Origin: Bin87 sp965204905
GTDB taxonomy: Bacteria > Chloroflexota > Dehalococcoidia > Lucifugimonadales > UBA3495
NCBI GenBank assembly: GCA_965204905.1
Contig: CBDBGA010000001.1
Span: 1 to 64,000 of the forward strand
Length of the DNA stretch: 64,000 nt
Direction of reading: 5' to 3'
Shown: one piece after another, positions 36,509-46,000 of the stretch
How positions within the stretch are numbered: position 1 is the stretch's first letter
How the letters are laid out: each line of letters begins with the position of its first letter
Made by a program: the position numbers and the translations under genes
Notes under the pieces: generated by a model
What the model was told of the DNA's origin: nothing
Database searches by the model: none
What the model saw: the letters and a program-made list of their open reading frames with translations, nothing else

Positions 36509-36577
36509 TGACGGAATTCGTAGGGCACCTCCCTACTTGAACAATCCTGCTGATAGCGGAAGAGAGCGGCGACCGTC

Positions 36578-36739
36578 GTTAGCCTGCCCACCCTGCGGAG
36601 AGCATAGGCACGAAATCGGGGAATTTCCTACTGAGAATGCCGATGCCGGCAGACTAACGACGGAGCGGATTTGCCACATCGTCGTTAGCCTGCCCGGAGA
36701 GCCGGGTTTGTCTGCCCATTTTCCCCGGTTAGCCTGCTG
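36578..36739. repeat. Iteron array, part 1
   Basis: Copies of GTTAGCCTGCCC or GGTTTGTCTGCCC occur at about 36578, 36682, 36704 and 36726, with an inverted copy (GGCAGACTAACGACG) at about 36647. They begin at the original stop of the Rep gene. Together with 38155-38300 they form one origin-type array now split by a TnpB element. Confidence 0.7.
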
Positions 36740-36786
36740 CTATTCGGGATCTACTACAACCTAACTAGCTCGCCTCACAGGCACAG

Positions 36787-38007
36787 TTAGAACAGGGGCT
36801 GATCCGTTGACGCTTCAACGACCGCCGCCGGCATAGCCGGTCTTACACGGTCTCCACGTCCTGACACCGGGAAGCTCAAACCCGGCCACTTCGCCAAATT
36901 CTCTGCCGCGTTGGCGTCGCGGTCGTTCAGTACTCCGCAGCCATCACAACACCACTCCCGGTCGGAGAGGGACAGGTCTTCGTTCTTCCAGCCGCAGTGG
37001 GAACACAACTTAGACGAAGCAAACCACCGGTCCGCCTTCACGTACTCTGCTCCATACCAGAGGCACTTGTACTCCAGCTTCGCGAGAAAGGACGACATAC
37101 CCGCGTCGGCGATGGCTCGTGCCAGCCTGCGGTTACGGATCATCCCCGCCACGTTCAGGGTTTCCACCACCACGCGGCCCGCCGACTTGGCTATCGCCGT
37201 CGTCGCCTTGTGATGATTGTCATCCCTGACATTGACCACCCGAGCGTGAAGCCGGCGCCGCTTGGCGTACAACTCTTCCCGGCGGTTGGAATGATTGCTC
37301 TTGCCGTGGACATTCCGGCTACGGGCGATGGCCTGGTCCACCCGTCGCAGTTTCTCCAACTCACTGACCAGCGCCTTTGGATTATCCACCGTGGTTCCGT
37401 CGGAGCAGGTAGCCATCGTACCCAGGCCCACGTCCACCCCGGTGGTTGGCCCGTCCTTTACCGGCGGAGGCTCCAGGCCGTCCTCAATGCAGAAGGCGGC
37501 AAACCAGGTCCCCGCCGTACGGTTGATGGTCACCTCGCGGATGCTGCCAGCAAAGCGCAGGTGCTCCACCATAGCCACTCTGCCGATCTTGGGCAGGATG
37601 ACCACCTTGCCGTCCACCCGCACCGTGTCGGGCCCGTCGTCGGCCCGAAAACCCTGCTCGTGCTTGCGCCGCTTGAACCTGGGGAATCCCACACGGCGGC
37701 CCGCTAATTGGCCCGCCTTCACTTTGCGGTGATACTCACCCCAAGCCTCGGCAGCCCGGCCGAAGTTGATGATGGCGTACTTGGCCGCGTTCTGCGACAG
37801 TACCGCTCCCCAAGACGCGATCATGCCCTTGATCTTGTTCCAGCGTGGCCGCAGGGTGCGCTCGCTCAGCCACTCGCCCACATCCAGTCCGGCCTTGAAC
37901 TCACCCAATGCCCAGTTGTAGGCGTACCGGGCGTAGCCTGCGTGCTGATTGAACAGCGCTTCCTGCTCGGGCGTGGGCTTGAGCGCGATGCGGTGGGACC
38001 TCTTCAT
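36787..38007 (-). CDS. tnpB: TnpB RNA-guided nuclease, IS605 type, copy 2
   Basis: The 406-residue protein matches copy 1 closely, with RuvC Asp (TGVDVGLGTMATCSDG), Glu (RVVVETLNVAGM), zinc ribbon (CSHCG..CDGCG) and final Asp (LNDRDANAAENL). The C-terminus differs: the frame reads through the element's right end into flanking DNA and stops at 36787, adding a short foreign tail. The catalytic residues are all present. Confidence 0.92.
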   Translation of the reverse strand: MKRSHRIALKPTPEQEALFNQHAGYARYAYNWALGEFKAGLDVGEWLSERTLRPRWNKIKGMIASWGAVLSQNAAKYAIINFGRAAEAWGEYHRKVKAGQLAGRRVGFPRFKRRKHEQGFRADDGPDTVRVDGKVVILPKIGRVAMVEHLRFAGSIREVTINRTAGTWFAAFCIEDGLEPPPVKDGPTTGVDVGLGTMATCSDGTTVDNPKALVSELEKLRRVDQAIARSRNVHGKSNHSNRREELYAKRRRLHARVVNVRDDNHHKATTAIAKSAGRVVVETLNVAGMIRNRRLARAIADAGMSSFLAKLEYKCLWYGAEYVKADRWFASSKLCSHCGWKNEDLSLSDREWCCDGCGVLNDRDANAAENLAKWPGLSFPVSGRGDRVRPAMPAAVVEASTDQPLF

Positions 38008-38150
38008 GACTGTCACTATAACGACGTTGCCAGATTGCCGTCGCCAAGGCGGCGTCACCAATCTGGGGCACGGCGGCCGACTCCTCCAATCATCAGATAG
38101 CATCGTGAATTATCGGATAACAACAGATTCTAGCGAACAGTTGCACACCC
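36807..38150 (-). mobile_element. IS605-type TnpB-only element, copy 2
   Basis: The ends are set by comparison with copy 1: right end TCAA at 36807-36810 and left end before GCACACCC at 38150. No TnpA gene is present. The element lies inside the iteron array. The reRNA guide would read into the bases left of 36807. Confidence 0.8.
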
Positions 38151-38154
38151 TGAG

Positions 38155-38300
38155 CCGGGTTTGTCTGCCGCTGCAGCCGGGTTTGCCTGCCTTATCATCC
38201 CGGTTTGTCTGCCCATTTTCCCCGGTTTGCCTGCCATTTTCCCCGGTTTGCCTGCCGTTTGCCCCGGTTTGTCTGCCCGGCATCCCGGTTAGCCTGCCCG
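38155..38300. repeat. Iteron array, part 2 (seven 21-22 bp iterons)
   Basis: CCGGTTTGYCTGCC recurs seven times with starts near 38155, 38177, 38199, 38221, 38242, 38263 and 38284, the last copy reading GGTTAGCCTGCCC as in part 1. A period of about two helical turns and closeness to primase, helicase and Rep genes fit a plasmid replication origin. Confidence 0.85.
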
Positions 38301-38353
38301 GATGATGGAGATTTTATACTCAAAACTGAATAGCCAATCGTGTTTACAGCGTT

Positions 38354-38391
38354 CCTCTACCCCCTACCACTACAGTGGTGGGGGGTGGAGG
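38354..38391. repeat. Large near-perfect hairpin beside the iterons
   Basis: CCTCTACCCCCTACCAC and GTGGTGGGGGGTGGAGG pair with two mismatches around a 4-base loop. No T-run follows. It could be a priming signal of the origin (IncQ-like ssi hairpins are a precedent) or a transcription terminator. Confidence 0.6.
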
Positions 38392-38942
38392 AGCGGCAGG
38401 GCCCCTTTATCCCCACCGCTCCTCCCGGAAATAAAACCAATCATCACGCGCCGTACAAACCAGTCGGTTATAGCATTACCGGAATCCTGGGCGAGTCAGA
38501 AGCATCGTCGTTATCCTGCCGATACAGAATCCATTGCCGGTATTGCAGCTTTACGAGGGCGTATTCGTCAACAGATGTCATGTTGTACAGTTGTAATATC
38601 CAACATCGGTACCGGGTTCATCCAGGAAATTGATCGCCATAGCATGTACAATTCGCTCGGGAAGATGTTAATCGAGGTTGCAGATGATGAAAGCGGCGGA
38701 GAGCCTGCTCACATCGTGCAGGTCATGGCGGCGAACCAAGGGCGTGTCCAGCTTCGATCCCAGAGCCAAGCGGGACCGCAACCTGGTCAACCGCGAGTCG
38801 AGCGATCTGGCCGGACGCACCACCCAGGTCCACAGCAAGCCATCCTCGAAGCTGATCTCATTGGCGCGATGCAGCTCCGGCGCTCATCGTTGCAACCGCG
38901 AACGAACCGGCCGTGCGTTCGTTCCATACGACGTCTTCACCT
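38392..38942. other. No gene seen
   Basis: Long plus-strand frames cross here but their composition does not look like protein and no ribosome site stands out. A TTGTACAGTTGTAA stretch occurs near 38582. Confidence 0.35.
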
Positions 38943-39857
38943 CTAATTCTGGCCTGATGCTTCTTCCGCGACAGCGTCAGGCTCCAGGTGTGTGGAAACG
39001 GGAGGCTCCCTATCGGTCTGGTCGTTCTCCGCGCTTGGTTCTCCCAGCCAGAGTTGCACGTTCTCGAGGCTCTGGCCGCAGTACTGCATCAACCTCTTGG
39101 ACTGGTAAATGCCGTAGTGTGCCGGGGCGGAAGGCGATTTGGTGTGTACCCACAACCGGTCGGGTCCCCCGGCTTGAATGCGTGCTACCATCGGCCGACC
39201 ATCGGAGTGGAGAGGCTCCGTATTGATCAGGTAGCCTTTGCCTCTACTCATCCGCACTGGCACATTTCGACCGGGAACGAGCAGGTTGCTGCGGTTCAGC
39301 CACTCGACTACCAGCGGGAGGACGTCGTTCCAGCGCGCCGGCACGTATTCCGTATCATCGGAAAAGCGTATTGTCGACGGCACTGTTGGCATCAGCCCCG
39401 ATTTGGGGGGGAGTGGATAATCGCCCAGAGTGACCCACCCGCTGAGCATGGAGGCGGGAGGTTCAATGGTTTCGGGGACCTTTAGCTCTACGGCATCCGC
39501 CCCCTGCCGCCGGGCGTATTCCTCGTCGGTGATTCTCCACCCGCCCCAATGTCCTCTCCTGTTAGGGGGGTGGGCGGGTTCCACGCGACCTTCCAGATAG
39601 AGCCGGTAGAGAAGCCCCAGCACGGCTACCCGGCCATAGCCGTCGCCGTTGGGGGACGGCATCCCCTCGGTATCCCACCCGATGAGTTGGGAGAGAAGGA
39701 TGGATGAGATATATCCGCTGGGGCGGGACTCCTCCAGGGCGCGGAGGACCGCCTCGTCCAGGATCGCGGTGCCCAACTGCCCTAGGGTGAATGGGTTAGT
39801 GTCGTCCGCGAAGGGATCGGCGGATTCCCCGGGGTGCAGAAAAGGAGGTATCGTCAT
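38943..39857 (-). CDS. Unknown 304-residue protein
   Basis: The protein starts MTIPPFLHPGESADPFADDT; its N-terminal third looks helical (AVLRALEESRPSGYISSILL and the following SQLIGW), possibly a winged helix. A C-terminal region (ARWNDVLPLVVEWLNRSNLL then RMSRGKGYLINTEPLHSDGR) seems globular. No membrane segment or signal. GGAGG lies before the ATG. It shares no strong motif with a family I know; plasmid context suggests a mobile-element accessory gene. Confidence 0.6.
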   Translation of the reverse strand: MTIPPFLHPGESADPFADDTNPFTLGQLGTAILDEAVLRALEESRPSGYISSILLSQLIGWDTEGMPSPNGDGYGRVAVLGLLYRLYLEGRVEPAHPPNRRGHWGGWRITDEEYARRQGADAVELKVPETIEPPASMLSGWVTLGDYPLPPKSGLMPTVPSTIRFSDDTEYVPARWNDVLPLVVEWLNRSNLLVPGRNVPVRMSRGKGYLINTEPLHSDGRPMVARIQAGGPDRLWVHTKSPSAPAHYGIYQSKRLMQYCGQSLENVQLWLGEPSAENDQTDREPPVSTHLEPDAVAEEASGQN

Positions 39858-39864
39858 TCTGGAA

Positions 39865-39997
39865 ACGATAGGAGATCAGATTGGTGTTCCCGGGCGGAGT
39901 CGCCTTGCACTGTTGGGGCGGCGGCCCGCCTCTGGCGGGTTTTCAGGAATGGCTGACGATAGTTTGTAACTAAAATCAACCATTTTTACAACGGTCG
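39865..39997 (+). repeat. Solo right end of the TnpB-related element
   Basis: The second copy of the 27575-27712 block, without any TnpB gene beside it. It ends ..TTTTTACAACGGT and abuts a truncated minus-strand gene. It may still be a transcribable guide RNA scaffold. Confidence 0.6.
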
Positions 39998-40110
39998 CCC
40001 AGCAGATTCCGGAGCTTGGGTCGGCGGTCGTTCAGCCCGCTGGCGATTTCGGGCACCACCTGATCCAGCAGGATGCCGCGCTGTCCCGCGTATGCCTTTC
40101 CCGCCGTCAT
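39976..40110 (-). pseudogene. Truncated gene with fic-like promoter
   Basis: MTAGKAYAGQRGILLDQVVP and EIASGLNDRRPKLRNLLGDR run into the TnpB-related right end and stop after 44 codons. GGAG precedes the ATG at 40110, and the region above it matches the fic promoter at 25386-25445. The product is unknown; an antitoxin-like or plasmid maintenance gene is possible. Confidence 0.45.
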
Positions 40111-40317
40111 GACAATCTCCGCATAATCGTTCTATCATCGCGCTAATCATGCCACAATCATTCCAGCGTTGCATGTGAAGCCGTCGCTATCCGAGAAATG
40201 GAAATCTCGAAAACGGCTCAAACCCGCTTCCCGTTCTTGGGGCACGACATATCAGCCCTGTGTAAATTCCGGCCTCGGAATTGGTTTTCATACTCTCCTG
40301 TTCGGAGGCGATGAATC

Positions 40318-42495
40318 ATGAATGGCCGCCACATTTTGGGGTTGCTGATCGTGGGAGTGTTGGCGCTGGCCGTGTCAGGGTTGGCCGGGGGCAGTGATGC
40401 CGCCAGTGGGAGACGCCTCCCGGCCTGTCCACAGACCTGGCCGGAAACCACCGGCTGGCATGACGGCTGGTACGTGATTATCGACCGGGACAGCAACGGC
40501 AACAAGCACGGCCGGGCTTACCTCGCCGATGCCAGGTACGGGCAGGGCTACGTCCCGGCGGCGCCCCATGAAACTTGCATCGTGCGCATCCAGGACAATC
40601 CCCGCGTAACGCAGCTTTCCTTCCGCAAAGACCGGGAGCGGACGCGGCAAACACCTGCGACCGGGACCGGGGCACCGGCCAATCAGGGCGGCGCCGGACC
40701 TGAGACCCCCACCCCGGAGCCTAACGATCCATCCACGTACTCCGTAAGCCCGGCCGCCACGGTGAACGAGGGCCGCAGCGCGCTCTTGATCCTAACGCTG
40801 AGCGAGGCAGCTCCGGCCGGCGGCGTCGCGTTCACCGTAACGCCGGGCTATGATGGCGACGCCACCGCCGAGGCGGATGATGTGGGCAGCATCACCACCC
40901 TGGTGACCGTGTCCGGGGGCTATTCCACCCTGGTTATCGCCATCCCCACGGTGAGCGACGACGTGGACGAGGATGGCGAAACCTTCACGGTCGTCATCGC
41001 CGCCACCACCGCCGGTTGGGTGAAGTCCGGCGACGGTAGGGACACGGCCCTGGTGACCATCTCCGACAACGACACCGCGGGCATAACGGTGACCGCGGCC
41101 CGGCCGCTGGCCGTATCCGAGGGAGGTTCCGCGACTTACACCGTGGTCCTGAACAGCCGGCCCACCGCGGACGTCACCATCACGGCAGTCAGCGACGATA
41201 CCGGTGCGGCGACCGTGGACCCGGCGTCCCACGTTTTCACGCCGTCGCAGTGGGACCAGGCGAAGACCTTCACGGTGTATGGCGTCTCCGATGACGACAC
41301 CAATGACGAACGCATGGGCATCGGCCACCGGGTGACCAGTGCGGACGCGAAGTACGCCGCGACCCCGGTGTCCTCGGTGCTCGTAGCGGTGTCTGATACC
41401 ACGTCGCCGGGCGAGCAAGGTTCGGGCAATGGCCAGTCCAGGCCCACGCCCACGCCCACGCCAACACCGACCCCTACGCCTACGCCTACCCCAACCCCAA
41501 CCCCGGAGCCTAACGATCCAGCCACGTACTCCGTAAGTCCGTTCGCCCTGGTGACTGAAGGCCGCAGCGCGCTCTTGATCATAAGGCTGAGCGAGGCGGC
41601 TCCGGCCGGCGGCGTAGCGTTCACCGTGACGCCCGGGTACGATGGCGACGCCACCGCCGAAGCGGACGACGTGGGCAGCATTGCCACCCCGGTGACCGTG
41701 CCCGGGGGTCGTGTCACCCGGTCGGTCGTCATCCCCACGGTGATCGACTACGTGGACGAGGACGACGAGACCTTCACGGTCGTCATCGCCGCTGCCGGTG
41801 CGGGCTGGGTGAAGTCCGGCGACGGTAAGGACACGGCCCTGGTGACCATCTCCGACAACGACACCGCGGGCATAACGGTGACCGCGCCCCGGCCGCTGGC
41901 CGTATCCGAGGGAGGTTCCGCAACCTACACTGTGGTCCTGAACAGCCGACCCACGGCGGACGTCACCGTCGCGGCAGTCAGCGACGACGTTGGCGCGGCG
42001 ACCGCGCACCCGGCGTCTCACGTTTTCACGCCGTCGCAGTGGAGCCAGGCGAAGACATTCACGGTGCGCGGGGTAGCCGATGACGACACGAATGACGAAC
42101 GTGTGGGGATTGGTCACCGGGTGACCAGCGGGGACGCGAAGTACGCCGGGGCCCTGGTGTCCTCGGTGCGGGTTGCGGTGTCTGATACGACGCCTGCGCC
42201 GACACCTACGCCCACGCCCACGCCCACACCAACTCCTACCCCGACGCCCACGCCGACGCCAACCCCAACGCCCACACCAACTCCTACCCCTACACCCACG
42301 CCTACGCCAACCCCAACGCCCACACCGGCGCCTGCTCAGGAACCGGCGCCATCCGGGTCTGGCAACTCCTGCCCAAGTGATTATCAGCATGAGCATGATG
42401 GCGATAATCACTGGCACAATTGGAGCATCAACGAGGCAGACGGCCAGTGCCATCATTACGTCGGCCACAGTGGTATCGGCTATCACGAACACTAG
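40318..42495 (+). CDS. Secreted Calx-beta repeat protein
   Basis: The 725-residue protein has a signal peptide (ILGLLIVGVLALAVSGLAGG), a unique ~80-residue head with two cysteines, then two tandem ~220-residue blocks, each with two Calx-beta-like units (GRSALLILTLSEAAPAGGVA; EDGETFTVVIAA; ALVTISDNDTAGITVT). The blocks are separated and followed by long Thr-Pro runs. The tail is His-rich (YQHEHDGDNHWHNW, YVGHSGIGYHEH), likely metal-binding. It is probably a surface or matrix protein. The two blocks are over 80% alike, a recent internal duplication. Confidence 0.85.
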   Translation: MNGRHILGLLIVGVLALAVSGLAGGSDAASGRRLPACPQTWPETTGWHDGWYVIIDRDSNGNKHGRAYLADARYGQGYVPAAPHETCIVRIQDNPRVTQLSFRKDRERTRQTPATGTGAPANQGGAGPETPTPEPNDPSTYSVSPAATVNEGRSALLILTLSEAAPAGGVAFTVTPGYDGDATAEADDVGSITTLVTVSGGYSTLVIAIPTVSDDVDEDGETFTVVIAATTAGWVKSGDGRDTALVTISDNDTAGITVTAARPLAVSEGGSATYTVVLNSRPTADVTITAVSDDTGAATVDPASHVFTPSQWDQAKTFTVYGVSDDDTNDERMGIGHRVTSADAKYAATPVSSVLVAVSDTTSPGEQGSGNGQSRPTPTPTPTPTPTPTPTPTPTPEPNDPATYSVSPFALVTEGRSALLIIRLSEAAPAGGVAFTVTPGYDGDATAEADDVGSIATPVTVPGGRVTRSVVIPTVIDYVDEDDETFTVVIAAAGAGWVKSGDGKDTALVTISDNDTAGITVTAPRPLAVSEGGSATYTVVLNSRPTADVTVAAVSDDVGAATAHPASHVFTPSQWSQAKTFTVRGVADDDTNDERVGIGHRVTSGDAKYAGALVSSVRVAVSDTTPAPTPTPTPTPTPTPTPTPTPTPTPTPTPTPTPTPTPTPTPTPTPAPAQEPAPSGSGNSCPSDYQHEHDGDNHWHNWSINEADGQCHHYVGHSGIGYHEH

Positions 42496-42528
42496 TGTTG
42501 AGTCAAACCGGTAGGGCAGCGTTCCGGG

Positions 42529-42690
42529 TCGGGTGGTTTGGTTCGGCGACGGGGTTGCCACACTGCGGTCGCAATGACAAAGGGGGCATGACGGGTTCGG
42601 CGACGAGATTGCTGCCCCCGTATCAAGTACGGGGTCGCAATGACAAAGGGGGTGGGCGACGGGATTGCCACACTGCGGTCGCAATGACAG
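42529..42690. repeat. Short dispersed-type repeats (GGTCGCAATGACA)
   Basis: Three copies of a unit with GCGACGGGATTGCC..GGTCGCAATGACA lie in tandem between secreted-protein genes, with CCACACTGC between the halves in two of them and a CCCCGTATCAAGTACGGGG hairpin in the middle one. They look like REP-type intergenic repeats. Confidence 0.6.
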
Positions 42691-42884
42691 GGCGCTGAGC
42701 CGGGCCGGTCTGGTGCTGGCTTCCTTTTGAAAAATTGGCCAAGTTGGTTGCGCTCCCGTAATGTTTCGGTAATGTTTGGTCAGTTAGAATGCGCAGGCAA
42801 GTCCGACTCATCAACAGGAGGTGCCGACGCTCATACCTGTCTAAAGTCGCCCCCCGCCCGCTGCCGGGCGATCAATAAACTCCC

Positions 42885-42915
42885 CTGGATTCCGGCGAAA
42901 GCCGGAATGACGGGT
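42885..42915. repeat. REP-like hairpin ATTCCGGCGAAAGCCGGAAT
   Basis: An 8-bp stem with GAAA loop followed by GACGGG, a form common in bacterial intergenic repeats. It lies about 100 bases before the FN3 protein gene. Confidence 0.6.
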
Positions 42916-42975
42916 AGAAACCAGGCCCCGGAAACCAACGGGCCGAGGGCGCAACGAGAGACTCAGATTCCAAAG

Positions 42976-43003
42976 GACAATCTCGAAAGGGAGATTTTGT
43001 CAA
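42976..43003 (+). promoter_or_regulatory. Leader hairpin with ribosome site, copy 1
   Basis: GACAATCTCGAAAGGGAGAT precedes the ATG at 43004. AATCTC pairs with GAGATT, which overlaps the GGGAG ribosome site. The same element stands before 46271 and 49039. Confidence 0.65.
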
Positions 43004-46000
43004 ATGAGTAGAAAAACAAGAAAGCTGATTTGGGCAGCGCCCCTGATGGCGGTTTTCGCCGTCATCGGCGCGCTGGCCATGTTTGCGGCCCAAACGCCCA
43101 CTGGGGCACAGGCGCAAGATGCGCAAGAGATGCTTGGGCCGCCGCAGAGCCTCATGGCGACACCGGACGGGCGGAACGTGATCGAGTTGCAGTGGATGGC
43201 CCCCGCTACTTCGCCCGAAGCCGTAACCGCCTACCGCATCGATAAGTCGAAGGACGGAACGGTATGGATGGAACTGGTGCCCGCTTCAGCGGGTTTACAG
43301 GACACCTTTTATGACCATACCGGATTAGATCCCGGTGACACGATGTACTATCGGGTCTTCGCGGTTTACGGAACCAAAAAAGGAGAGGGCGAGCCCTCGG
43401 AAACGGCCAGCGCCACTACCGACGCCGCAACGGCGCCCGGCAAGCCGACGGGCCTGTCTCTCGCTGGCGGCACCCCTAGTGATGTTAGCGGGATTGCCGT
43501 GACGTGGGTCGCGCCGTCAGATGACGGTGGCTCTCCCATTACCGGCTACAAGATCGAGCGGCTGAAGGACGGCGACGATACCTGGATGACGGCCAAGGCG
43601 GACACCGGCACGACCGCTCTCACTTACCAGGACATGGGCCTGAGATCCAGTACCCAGTACCACTACCGGGTTAGCGCAATCAACAAAGTCGGAACCGGCA
43701 TGCCATCCGATTCGGAAGATGCCACGACCGGGGAGAGCACCACGGCGCCCGCTAGTCCCACTGGGTTGACTGCGCAGGGGACCAATAGTGCGGTCACGCT
43801 GCACTGGCTCGCGCCCGGTGACCCCGGCGGCGACCCCGTCTCCGGATACAAACTCGAACGCTCAGTAGACTCGACTTCAGGCACTCCTGATTGGACAGTG
43901 ATACCTACCACGGGGATTCGCACCTCTCACTTTGTCGGAGGCGCGTTCAGCTCGGCTGAACTCCCGTGGCACTATCGGGTCACACCTATGAGTGCCGAAG
44001 CTGGAGATGGGCTCCCAACGTCCGCGCTGATCGTCGGCCCACCGGACCCCGCAACTCATGGCCCGGCGCAAAGTTTGCGGGCGAGGTCGGACACCCCATT
44101 GAAGATCAAGGTGAGCTGGCGGGCGGCGACCGGTTCTTCCGCTGATACCAGCACCGCCTACCGCGTCGATTACTCGACGGACGGCCGCATATGGAAAGCG
44201 GCAACCGGTACAGATACTGGCACCGGCACAGTTACTACTACCTTCGATGCGACCTCGCAAAGGTTTATCTACGAGGACACGGGTCTGAAAATCGGAGAGA
44301 AGCGATACTACCGGGTCATCGCCATAACGGGCAGTGTTCTGCACCAGGTGACCAATGTGGTATCCGGCACCGCCGGAACGACGGACAAGCCCGGCAAGCC
44401 GACGGGCCTGGAATTTACCACCACTCCGCCTACGGCGAACACGATTACCCTGGCGTGGGTCGCGCCGACGGACACCACCGGCGGCTCTCCCATTACCGGC
44501 TACAAGATCGAGCGGTCGCCGAACGGCACTTCCTGGACGACGATCGTGGCGAACACCGGCTTGACAGACGATATCACCGTCGATTGTGTTGCGGCGACCC
44601 CGTGTACATATGCGGACAAAAACCTGCCGGCCAATACCCAGTATTACTACCGCGTCTCGACAATCAACGCGGGCCGAACGGGAGACGCGAGTGCTACCGC
44701 GAACACCAAAACCGCGGCGGCCTCAGCCCTGGGCCTCCCCACCGGCTTGGTGGCGCTGGACCGGGGAACGTCGGTGGACCTGTACTGGGTCTCGCCCGGC
44801 GACGCGGATGGCGCGCCGGTTACCGGCTACAAGATTGAAGTCTCGGTAAACGGCGGGACCACCTGGACCACGGTGGTCGCGAATACCATGTCTCGCGTCA
44901 CGATGTACACCCACACCGGATTGACCACATTGACCGGCGACAACAAAAGGATGTACCGGGTGACGGCGATCAGTTCGGTGGGATCGAGCGCTCCGTCGAT
45001 GTCGGACACTGCCGGGCCTGGCGGCATGGTCAACACCGACCCCGTGGCGAACGACATGACGATTGACCCGGTAACGGTGATGGTGGGCATGTCGTCCGAC
45101 GCGATGGACGTTTCCGGCTACTTCAGCGACGCTGACGGCGACGACCTGACCTACAGTGCGGGGTCCAGCGACGAGATGGTCGCCACGGCCGCCATTCCTG
45201 ACGGCAGCAACATGCTGACCATCACCGGCGTCGCGGAAGGTACGGCCACCGTCACGGTGACCGCCTCCGACGGCATGGGCGGAACGGACGCCACGCGGAC
45301 CATCATGGTCACGGTGGAAGCGGCCAACGCCGCGCCCGACGCGCCCGTGAGTCTGTCTGCGACCGCAGTGAGCGACACTCAGATTGACCTGTCCTGGGAT
45401 GCCCCTGCCAACGCTGGCAGCAGCGCGATCACCCATTACATCATCGAGCGCCGCTATGACGGCGACATGATGGGCGACATCCCGTCCGACGGCTACTCCG
45501 GCACAGACGGCGCAAACCGCAGTTTCGCTTTCTCCAATGCCATGGAATGGTGGGAGACGCTGAACTGCAAGGGAATGCTGGCCGCAGCCGGCAGTGACGA
45601 GACTCCTGCCGCCGAGGGCGAGGAAAAGAGTGCAGACGAGATGATGTACTGCGGTCACTTCCTGAACACGGAGCCCAGCAACGTCACCGACAGCGCGCAC
45701 GAGCTCTCTGACGATGCCAAGGCGGCGGTGGAAGCCCTCTTCGCGAAGCGCTACGTCATCACCGACGACACCATGACGATGTACTCGGACGAGGGCCTGA
45801 TGCCCGATACCGCGTACACCTACCGGGTGAGCGCGGTGAACAGCTTCGGCCGCAGCAGTTGGTCCGCCGCCGACACGGCGACGACGGAGATGGCGCTGAT
45901 GGCGCCGAGCATAGTGAGCACCAACCCGGTGGGCAGCGGCCTGGTGACCGTTACCTGGACTTCGGTGGACGGCGCCGCCGGATACACCATCCTGGCCATC

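Larger units (their letters stand above)
34737..36558 (+). mobile_element. IscB unit with 20-bp inverted repeats and 9-bp target duplication
   Basis: The unit spans 34746-36549. Its left end is TAGGATTGTTCAAGTAGGGA; its right end, read inward, is CAGGATTGTTCAAGTAGGGA. CTGATAGCG lies directly outside both (34737-34745 and 36550-36558). It carries only iscB and the upstream noncoding leader, no transposase. Terminal inverted repeats with a 9-bp duplication point to mobilisation by a DDE-type transposase in trans, unlike the usual IS200/IS605-like IscB elements, which lack both. Confidence 0.85.

Noticed and set aside
38302..38946. 214-codon plus-strand frame after the iterons
   Set aside because: Crosses the large hairpin, has no recognisable motif and no convincing ribosome site.
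41430..41512. CRISPR or VNTR element in CCNACN repeats
   Set aside because: The repeat is a Thr-Pro coding linker in the Calx-beta protein, as is the run at 42196-42330.
40792..42684. Long minus-strand frame of 630 codons
   Set aside because: Antisense shadow of the GC-rich, repetitive Calx-beta gene; no protein-like features.
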